Below, piece after piece: positions 7,717 to 14,200 of a stretch of DNA of 27,719 nucleotides. Location of the stretch: the NCBI GenBank assembly GCA_023391005.1, contig JAEWBS010000092.1:1-27719 (forward strand), given 5' to 3'. Numbering within the stretch: position 1 is the stretch's first letter; every line of letters starts with the position of its first letter. The notes under the pieces are model-generated. The model was not told the DNA's origin and ran no database searches. It saw nothing but the letters and a program-made list of their open reading frames with translations. This DNA comes from Bacillota bacterium (lineage in GTDB: Bacteria > Bacillota > Clostridia > Oscillospirales > Ruminococcaceae). The position numbers and the translations under genes are program-made.

Positions 7717-8481
7717 TCAGGGGTGGTTTTTAAGCATTTCCTCGGCCAGCTCGCAATAGGCGGCAGTGCCTTTTGAGACGCGGTCATAATAAAGCACCGG
7801 CATACCGAAGCCCGGCGCTTCTGAAAGGCGGACATTGCGGGGAATGACCGTCTTAAATACCTTTTTGGGAAAGAACTTTTTGACCTCGTCGACGACCTGA
7901 AGCGTCAGGTTTAACCGCCCGTCGTACATGGTCAGCAACACACCCTCGACATCGATGCGGGCGTTATAGAGCCGCTTGACCTGGCGCACCGTCGCCATAA
8001 GCTGCGAAAGCCCCTCCAGCGCATAATACTCGCACTGAATGGGGATTAAAATCGTATCCGACGCGGTTAGCGCATTGAGCGTGACCAGTCCGAGCGAGGG
8101 TGGGCAGTCGATCAGAATATAATCATAGCTTTCCTTGACCGGCAAAATGGCTGAGCGCAGCCGGTAGACACGCTCGGGCAGGTCCACCATCTCAATCTCA
8201 GCCGCCGCAAGGTCGATGCCCGCAGGCAGAATATCCACCTTTTTAAAGGGCGTAGAAAGCCGGACTTCATCAGCGCGCGCGCCCTCAACCAGAAGATGGT
8301 AGGTGGACTTTTTCAAATCCTTTTTGTTGACGCCGAAGCCGCTGGTGGAATTGCCTTGCGGATCAGCGTCCACCAAAAGCACCCTTTTCCCCATGTCTCC
8401 GAGCGATGCGGCCAGATTAACGGCTGTGGTGGTCTTACCCACGCCGCCCTTTTGGTTGGTGACAGCAATAACACGGCCCAT
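7717..8481 (-). CDS. parA: Chromosome partitioning ATPase ParA (Soj-like)
   Basis: A 254-residue Walker-type ATPase that binds DNA nonspecifically as an ATP dimer and is stimulated by ParB. The deviant Walker A motif is 'NQKGGVGKTTTAVNLA'. 'VLLVDADPQGNSTSG' and 'YDYILIDCPPSLG' (Walker B) follow. The C-terminus 'IPRNVRLSEAPGFGMPVLYYD' is characteristic of chromosomal Soj proteins. The ATG at 8481 has GGAGGG about 6 bases upstream. The ATG at 8487 lies inside that site and is rejected. It is the first gene of the parA-parB-serS-thioesterase run. Confidence 0.96.
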   Translation of the reverse strand: MGRVIAVTNQKGGVGKTTTAVNLAASLGDMGKRVLLVDADPQGNSTSGFGVNKKDLKKSTYHLLVEGARADEVRLSTPFKKVDILPAGIDLAAAEIEMVDLPERVYRLRSAILPVKESYDYILIDCPPSLGLVTLNALTASDTILIPIQCEYYALEGLSQLMATVRQVKRLYNARIDVEGVLLTMYDGRLNLTLQVVDEVKKFFPKKVFKTVIPRNVRLSEAPGFGMPVLYYDRVSKGTAAYCELAEEMLKNHP

Positions 8482-8644
8482 TAGCATCCCTCCGTTTTAT
8501 AATACGATTTCTCTGCGCAAACAGGCGGCCCGGCAGCCTGTTGCTCACCCCCAGCGCGTTCATTCCCGCTCTGATGAGACACCCCGCAAGTGCATGCCCC
8601 AATTGGGAGGCAATATCAAAATGCCGATTTCATAAGTAAACATC

Positions 8645-8650
8645 ATTATA
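8645..8650 (-). promoter_or_regulatory. Probable extended -10 promoter for parA
   Basis: On the minus strand the sequence TGCTATAAT gives a perfect -10 box with the TGn extension. The -35 region is poor, as is common for extended -10 promoters. It implies an untranslated leader of about 150 bases before parA. A small hairpin-forming repeat (CAGGC/GCCTG) lies in that leader, but no riboswitch was recognised. Confidence 0.45.
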
Positions 8651-8728
8651 GCATAAATCAGATAATTACGCCAGATTTGCCATAAAATTCGCCTATTTAT
8701 ATTAGAGGTATTCAAATAGCGCCGTTTC

Positions 8729-8758
8729 TTGACAAAAACGGTATGCAGGGCGTATTAT
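8729..8758 (+). promoter_or_regulatory. Sigma-A-type promoter for coaX
   Basis: A perfect -35 TTGACA (8729-8734) and -10 TATTAT (8753-8758) are separated by 18 bases. Transcription would start about 30 bases before the coaX ATG. The region from 8651 to 8728 between the divergent parA and coaX promoters is AT-rich with no gene. Confidence 0.65.
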
Positions 8759-8793
8759 TGGGATGCACAAAAATCCACTGCGGAGGCACGTTT

Positions 8794-9558
8794 ATGATTC
8801 TGACCATGGACATCGGCAACTCCAACATTGTTTTTGGCGTTCAAAAAAAGGACGGGCTGGCGTTTTCCGCCCGGATTAAGACCGACCCGCTGCGCACCGA
8901 TACCGAACACGCGGTGCTGCTTTCAAATATTTTTGCGCTGCATGGCGTTGATACCAAGGCGCTGACCGGCGCTGCCATCTCCTCGGTGGTGCCGAACCTG
9001 ACCCCGGTGATGAAACAGGCGATCAAGATGCTCTGCGACGTCCCCGTACTGGCGGTCGGCCCCGGCGTCAAGACCGGGCTCAATATCCGCATAGACGACC
9101 CGAGCACGCTGGCAGCCGACCTTTGCTGCACGGCGGTGGGCGCTATGACCAAATATCCGCTGCCCGCGATCATTGTCGACCTCGGCACCGCGACCAAGAT
9201 CACTGTTGTGGATGCCAACAAGGCCTACATCGGCGGCGCAATCGCGCCCGGCGTGCTTGTGTCGTTGGGGGCGCTGGCCAAAAGTACGGCGCTGTTGCCC
9301 GCGGTGGGCCTGAGCAGCGAGCTCAAGGTCATCTGTACCGAGACGGTGGACGCGATGATGTCCGGCAGCATTTTGGGCACCGCCTCGATGGTCGACGGCA
9401 TGATTGACCGCTTTACCGAGGTACTGGGCGAGGTTAAGACCGTCGTGGCCTGCGGCGGGCTCGCAAACGCCGTCATCCCGCACTGCAAGCGCGCGGTGAC
9501 CATCGACAACGACCTGCTCTTAGACGGCTTGCTTGCCATCTATAAGAAGAACGTGTAA
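8794..9558 (+). CDS. coaX: Type III pantothenate kinase (CoaX family)
   Basis: A 254-residue ASKHA-fold kinase that phosphorylates pantothenate at the first step of coenzyme A synthesis. The phosphate-binding N-terminus is 'ILTMDIGNSNIVFG'. 'VGPGVKTGLNIRIDDPSTL' is the signature loop of the family, and 'DLGTATKITVVD' with 'YIGGAIAPGV' form the second and third nucleotide/pantothenate motifs. Two positions differ from the textbook form: the usual GADR appears as AADL (the Asp is kept, the Arg is lost), and GTATT appears as GTATK. The ATG at 8794 follows GGAGG with good spacing; the upstream in-frame start at 8743 lies inside the promoter. A vitamin transporter subunit lies about 0.5 kb downstream. 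Confidence 0.9.
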   Translation: MILTMDIGNSNIVFGVQKKDGLAFSARIKTDPLRTDTEHAVLLSNIFALHGVDTKALTGAAISSVVPNLTPVMKQAIKMLCDVPVLAVGPGVKTGLNIRIDDPSTLAADLCCTAVGAMTKYPLPAIIVDLGTATKITVVDANKAYIGGAIAPGVLVSLGALAKSTALLPAVGLSSELKVICTETVDAMMSGSILGTASMVDGMIDRFTEVLGEVKTVVACGGLANAVIPHCKRAVTIDNDLLLDGLLAIYKKNV

Positions 9559-9638
9559 CAGGCCCCGAACGCGGTCGGATGATGATCATACGAACCACGC
9601 GCTAAATCTCTGCGCAGAAGCGGAAACGGTGGGATATA

Positions 9639-9666
9639 TTGACAAAAACAGCGCCGCTATGATAAT
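9639..9666 (+). promoter_or_regulatory. Promoter of the small toxin mRNA
   Basis: A perfect TTGACA (9639-9644) is followed after 16 bases by GATAAT (9661-9666). It would start a leader of about 55 bases before the toxin start codon. Confidence 0.7.
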
Positions 9667-9729
9667 CTCATAGCAACGCTGTCAGAAGCGGCAGGCGGTT
9701 AGTCACGCCCTTGAAAGGGGGTGATGCTT

Positions 9730-9807
9730 ATGGTTACATACGAGGGGCTTTTTGCTTTCTCTCTTGTTATCATTGGCGTTGTTGCGTTGTTTCGCAAACA
9801 AAAATAA
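9730..9807 (+). CDS. Putative holin-like toxin (type I TA), 25 residues
   Basis: A tiny hydrophobic protein, MVTYEGLFAF...ALFRKQK, with an N-terminal 'TYE' patch, a single predicted transmembrane helix (residues 7-21) and a basic C-terminus. This is the layout of the Firmicutes holin-like toxin family related to TxpA, BsrE and Fst, which depolarise or disturb the cytoplasmic membrane. The start is ATG 9730, 8 bases after AGGGGG (9716-9721); an in-frame ATG at 9724 is too close to that site. A strong promoter lies upstream, and a strong opposing promoter lies downstream with a shared terminator. It is too short for routine gene calling. Confidence 0.8.
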   Translation: MVTYEGLFAFSLVIIGVVALFRKQK

Positions 9808-9839
9808 CCGCCCCATGACCAAATGATGCGGTTATTTTT
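9800..9839. terminator. Bidirectional terminator shared by toxin mRNA and antisense RNA
   Basis: Perfect 12-base arms (9800-9811 AAAAATAACCGC and 9828-9839) surround a 16-base loop, with A5 on the left and T5 on the right. The left arm overlaps the end of the toxin coding sequence. Both convergent transcripts can stop here, leaving the hairpin region complementary between them. Confidence 0.85.
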
Positions 9840-9881
9840 GCCTATTCATTCGGACTAACCGTCTGCTGACAGCGTCTCTTT
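9800..9881 (-). ncRNA. Putative antisense RNA antitoxin (RatA/RNAII-like)
   Basis: This RNA of about 80 bases is inferred from a consensus minus-strand promoter at 9888-9916 and the bidirectional terminator at 9800-9839. It would be transcribed toward the toxin gene and pair with the 3' end of its mRNA, as in txpA/RatA. Its 5' part matches the toxin leader in sequence (see the inverted repeat). No open reading frame with a ribosome binding site is seen in it. Exact ends are inferred. Confidence 0.65.
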
Positions 9882-9887
9882 ATATTC

Positions 9888-9916
9888 AGTATAGCGAACG
9901 GTACTCTTTTTGTCAA
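9888..9916 (-). promoter_or_regulatory. Consensus promoter of the antisense RNA
   Basis: On the minus strand, TTGACA (9916-9911) is separated by 17 bases from TATACT (9893-9888). This is near-perfect sigma-A spacing and the strongest-looking promoter in the window. No protein-coding gene lies downstream before the terminator. Confidence 0.8.
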
Positions 9917-10048
9917 CACGGTGGCGTAGCGTTTCACGAAGATTGGTTTGCATGCCGACCGCCCCGAACTATGCAACCCTTTAATGGGGGAATAGTATAA
10001 AAAATGCGCCGCATCCCATTTTGGCGAGCGGCAGCAAGGAGAATGACA

Positions 10049-10669
10049 ATGTCAAATTTCAAAAAAAGGTCCGGCGCGGGCAAAATGGTGCGCACAGCAC
10101 TGTTGGCGGCAATTATCTTTGTCATGGCGTTTACACCGTTGGGGTATTTTAAGACCGGAGGCCTGAGCATTACGTTGCTGCCGGTGCCGGTGATTATAGG
10201 CGCGATTGTTATGGGGCCGGTGACCGGGGCGGTGCTGGGGTTGGCGTTCGGCATGACGTCGGTGATTCAGTGCTTCGGTCTTGAGCCGTTTGGCACCGCG
10301 TTGATGGGTATTAACCCCATCGGCACAATTCTGACCTGTCTGGTGCCTCGCACGGCGATGGGCTTTCTGACCGGCGTTATTTTCATGGCGCTCGTGCGGC
10401 TTGATAAGAAGAAACTGCTCTCGTTTGCGGCTACCAGCTTAATAGGTGCGCTGCTGAACACCGTGTTTTTTATGACCTTTCTTGTATTGTTCTTTTATAA
10501 CACCGATTTTCTGCAAAAGATCATTACCGGTATGGGCACGAGCGGCGTTTTGTCGTTTGTATTGGCTTTTGTCGGCATCAACGGCTTGATCGAGGCCGTT
10601 GCCTGCTGCGTGTTGGCGGGCGCAATCTCAAAGGCGCTGTATACCGTCGTGGCAAGACAGCGGCTCTGA
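10049..10669 (+). CDS. ECF transporter S component, probably for pantothenate
   Basis: A 206-residue membrane protein with about six hydrophobic segments and a basic N-terminus, typical of the substrate-binding S component of energy-coupling factor vitamin importers. 'AIIFVMAFTPLGYF' forms the first helix region with the family's AAxxxA-type interface nearby. 'ITLLPVPVIIGAIVMGPVTGAVLGLAFG' is the conserved loop-helix of the family. The S component must pair with a shared EcfA/EcfT module, not present here. Substrate is inferred, not shown: the nearest upstream metabolic gene is pantothenate kinase, and the loop resembles PanT. The ATG at 10049 follows AAGGAG by 7 bases; the ATG at 10043 is too close and the ATG at 10004 lacks a site. 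Confidence 0.85.
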   Translation: MSNFKKRSGAGKMVRTALLAAIIFVMAFTPLGYFKTGGLSITLLPVPVIIGAIVMGPVTGAVLGLAFGMTSVIQCFGLEPFGTALMGINPIGTILTCLVPRTAMGFLTGVIFMALVRLDKKKLLSFAATSLIGALLNTVFFMTFLVLFFYNTDFLQKIITGMGTSGVLSFVLAFVGINGLIEAVACCVLAGAISKALYTVVARQRL

Positions 10670-10719
10670 GGCGCTTTGGCGCGCATGGCAACGTGCAGAA
10701 GACATAAGGCAATCTCTTC

Positions 10720-10750
10720 GCGCCGAGTGGTATTTTAAAATACATGGCGC
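10720..10750. other. Nested palindrome downstream of the ECF S gene
   Basis: A perfect 14-base palindrome, GTATTTTAAAATAC (10730-10743), is nested inside GCGCC/GGCGC arms (10720-10724 and 10746-10750). It lies about 50 bases after the transporter gene and 40 bases before its terminator. It could be an operator or RNA processing site; no binding protein is suggested by the sequence. Confidence 0.4.
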
Positions 10751-10783
10751 ACCAGAAACATTGCGAATCAATGCGTCCATAAC

Positions 10784-10827
10784 ATGCCGGTCGGTACCGT
10801 TTTAAAGCGGCGCCGACCGGCATTTTT
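10784..10827 (+). terminator. Rho-independent terminator after the ECF S gene
   Basis: An 11-base perfect stem ATGCCGGTCGG (10784-10794) pairs with 10813-10823 around an 18-base loop, followed by a T-run ending near 10827. The rest of the gap to the next promoter (10828-11002) holds a small CTGCGC/GCGCAG hairpin but no gene that can be supported. Confidence 0.85.
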
Positions 10828-11002
10828 ATCGGTGTTGAGGGGCGATGGGTTTTAGCCGAGATATTACGCTACCATGTATCTTCCCGCTGCGCTTTGCGCA
10901 GGATATCCACAGCGGTAGGGGGTGCTTGATATGAATGGTGTGTGTTTGGGCGTATATTGGTCTACGTATAGCCTTAATGTGGAAATTTTTTGCGCGTGTC
11001 TC

Positions 11003-11031
11003 TTTTCTCATATCGCCGGGTGCGGTATAAT
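11003..11031 (+). promoter_or_regulatory. Probable promoter of the three-gene fusion-protein operon
   Basis: A perfect -10 TATAAT (11026-11031) has only a weak -35 (TTTTCT, 11003-11008) at 17-base spacing. It implies a leader of about 200 bases before the coding start at 11238. The leader can form a stem CGATGC/GCATCG (11042-11047 with 11076-11081) enclosing GGGC/GCCC. No known riboswitch was recognised. Confidence 0.5.
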
Positions 11032-11237
11032 AGCAAAAAAGCGATGCCGACAGGGCTTTGGCGGCCCATTTTCAAGCATCGGCCCAAATTTTTAAACAAA
11101 GATCAATGTGTCGGGGCGTCTGTGGCAGATTTGGCACGCATCCAGTAGGTGGCGGCGTCAACATCAGCCGCTGTCAGAGCGCATGGCAACAATATACATT
11201 AAACGCTTGCCCCATGCAGGCAGCTTGGAGGATATTA

Positions 11238-14200
11238 ATGGCGCATCAATTAGCCCAACAGGTCGGCGCGCGCATACTTGACGCGCTGAGCGAAAAGCGA
11301 TTTTTAAATAGGTTGACGATTCCCGCACCGTCCTTCGCGCTGCTACTTGAGCGCGTGGACTGGGCACAGGTGGTGCGGCCGCTGCTGCCGGTCGCGCGGC
11401 GGGTCACCTGCGGCGAGGCGCTCGCCGTCACCCGCCCGCTGCTCGAGGGTCTTGCGCCCGAGCCGCCCGGCGGGTGGCTTAACTGTGCTTACCAGATTGC
11501 CAATGCGTTGCAGTTCCCGCAGACCCAAGCGCTATATGACGACGCGCAGCGCGACGGCGCGCTGTGTTACCTGCGCGTTTTGCAGCAGCTGCTGGAAGAG
11601 GAGCGGGCGGCGCTGCCTTTTTCTCCGCAGTATGACTTTGCCTTTTGCGCCGATCACGAGCTTGAGGGCAACGCCAGCGCCGACGAATATCGTCGGTTTT
11701 GCGGGTGGTTTCACGAGGATTTTGTCTATGAGCTGCTGCGCCTGAGCGGCGAATTGACGCCTTACCGCACGCTTGAGCATATCGCCGGTGTGCATCATGT
11801 CGCAATGGCCTGCGCCCGAGCCTTTTATGCGGGCGGCGGGCTGGTCGACCTGCCGCTGCTCTCGGCGGCCGCCGCCGTGCACGACATCGGCAAATTCGGC
11901 TGCAAGGTCGGCGAGCGGGTGCCCTACCTGCACTACCATTATACCGACACCTGGTGCGCCGGGCGCGGGTTAAACGACATTGGCCGCATTGCGGCAAATC
12001 ATTCGGTATGGGATCTTGAGATTGAGAACCTCTCCTCCGAGTCGCTGCTGCTGGTTTACGCTGACTTTCGGGTCAAGCAGTCCCGCGACGAGAATGGGCA
12101 GGAGATTGCCGAAATCTTCTCGCTCGCCGATTCGTTCGACGTCATTTTGCAGAAGCTCGATAACGTGGACGCGGCCAAGCGCCGCCGCTATCAGTTTGTC
12201 TACGCCAAGCTACACGATTTTGAGGAATATATGCGTGCGTTCGGCGTTGACACCACACTGACGCTGCCCAGCGTGCCAACTGCGCCCGCTAAGGACGCGG
12301 CGCTGATGGAAATGGACGAGGCGGTGGCGTCGCTGCGGTATCGCGCGGTGGACCACAACATCCGCCTGATGCACCGGTTGAGCCACGACCAGCTGTTTGG
12401 CAACGTGCTAGAGGCCGCCCGAAGCGAAAAGGCCCCCGACCGGCTTCGCGCCTATGTGTCGGTATTCGAGGAGTATTTTACCTATTGGAGCGCCGCGCAG
12501 AAGGAGCAGATGCTCTCGTTTTTGTACGAGCTGCTCATGCACCCCGACGGCGATATCCGCCGTCAGGCCGCGTCGCTGCTCGGCCGCATTCTGGCCGGCT
12601 TTCACTCAGGCTACCGCAAGGAGCAGCCCGCCGGATGCGCACCCGCCTCTGGCGACAACCGTCATTACACGCTGTGGCACACTTATTTTGACCGGCTGAT
12701 CCATCCCGACAGCCGTTTGACGCCGCAGCAAACCAGTAAGATACGCTATACAGCCAAGCTGGCGCTTGACGCCCTGCTCGAGTCGAGTTCCGACACCGAC
12801 GCCGCCGCGTTCGCGGGTGAGCTGTTTTTGCACTATGAAAATCCCTCCGCTGTCGAACCCGACGCCGCCTTTGCGTTGCTTGATACCGTCGTAAATATTC
12901 CGTCGGCGTTCTGCGGCGTAAACCAAGCGGCCAAGCTGGCACATTTTGCAATGTGGTGGCTTAAAAACGGAGAGCCGGTTCAAAAGGCTGCGGCACTGCG
13001 GTTATTTCGGCATCTGCTCTATATTGTGCCGCAGGATGCCCCGCTGCGCGAGGAGCTTGCGCGCGCCGCCGAGTCGGCGGATTGTCAGGGCAGCACGCCG
13101 CTGTTATTCTTGCAGGCGCAGCTCGGGCGGATGCTCGGCTATGACACCACCGCGCAGGACAGCTTTTTAAGCCGACAGGCTGCCGTATCCAATATCTTTT
13201 TGGATAACCTCAAGACTGCCACCCCCTGGATTATGAAGGCCGTGGGCGTCGAATACCTGCTCGATTTAATCGAGCAGGGCAACCACACTAATATCCTGCA
13301 CATCGCGACCCATTTTTCCAACCTGATCAAGATCGGCGAAAATGTGGTGGTGCGCCGCATGGCGGGCGCGTCCTTGCTGGCCATGGCGCCTGAGCTGACG
13401 CCTGAGCGCCGCAACGAGATTGCCGTCGAGCTTTCAAAAGCGCTTGAGACGGGGCAGTCCGAGCCCGCAAAATATATCCCGGAATATCTGGGCCGTTTCG
13501 CGCTGTGGCTGCCGCCACGCGAGCTTGACGAGCTGATCGATCAGATGGAGACCCTGCTCTGCGTCTCGAGCAGCATCGCGGTCAATGCCGCGCTGGATAC
13601 GGTGGGCGCCATTCTGGCGGGATACGCCATCTACGGGGAGCGTTTCGGGGAGAAGGCCGGCGTGCTGACCGCCCGGCGCAACCGGCTGGCCGGGCTGCTG
13701 CTCAAGGGGCTGGCTTCTTATCGCGAGTCGGTGCGGCAGGAGACGCTACGAATTTTAGGCGAGGAGCTGTTCGCCTCCAAAGCTATGCCCTACGCCGATA
13801 AGACCGCGTTGTTCATGCTCGTGGCTAAAAAACTGCTCTGTCTGATCAGCGAGAACGAGGAGCGTGAGCTGACCTTTTTCTACACCGCAGCGGCGCTCTC
13901 GCACATCTACCGCTTTCTGGTGCTGCACAATATTAAAGATGGGCCGTTTCGCTTTGCGCCGCCCGAGCGGGTCGCCTTCTTTCCCGGCACCTTTGACCCC
14001 TTTTCTCTTTCCCATAAGGGTATTGTGCAAAGCATTTGCGACATGGGCTTTGAGGTTTATCTCGCCATTGACGAGTTCTCTTGGTCCAAAAAAGCGCAGC
14101 CCGCGCTGGTGCGCCGCCAGATTGTCAACATGTCGGTGGCGGATATGTTTAATGTTTATCTGTTCCCGCACGATCTGCCGGTGAATCTGGCAAGCGCCGG

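Larger units (their letters stand above)
9676..9875. repeat. Imperfect inverted repeat flanking the toxin gene
   Basis: The left arm (9676-9704, plus strand) begins ACGCTGTCAG and ends GGCGGTTAGTC. The right arm (9854-9875), read on the minus strand, is ACGCTGTCAG, then CAGA, then CGGTTAGTC. The two arms therefore lie just downstream of the two convergent promoters and give both RNAs nearly the same 5' leader sequence. The left arm carries about 7 extra bases. Confidence 0.7.

Noticed and set aside
9931..9938. GTTTCACG, half of a ParB parS site
   Set aside because: The second half of the 16-base palindrome is absent (AAGATT instead of TGAAAC), so a functional parS is unlikely despite nearby parAB.
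10931..11095. Plus-strand 54-residue open frame with an AGGGGG-like site upstream
   Set aside because: It runs through the probable TATAAT promoter of the next operon, shows no family resemblance and has no promoter of its own. A leader peptide remains possible but unsupported.
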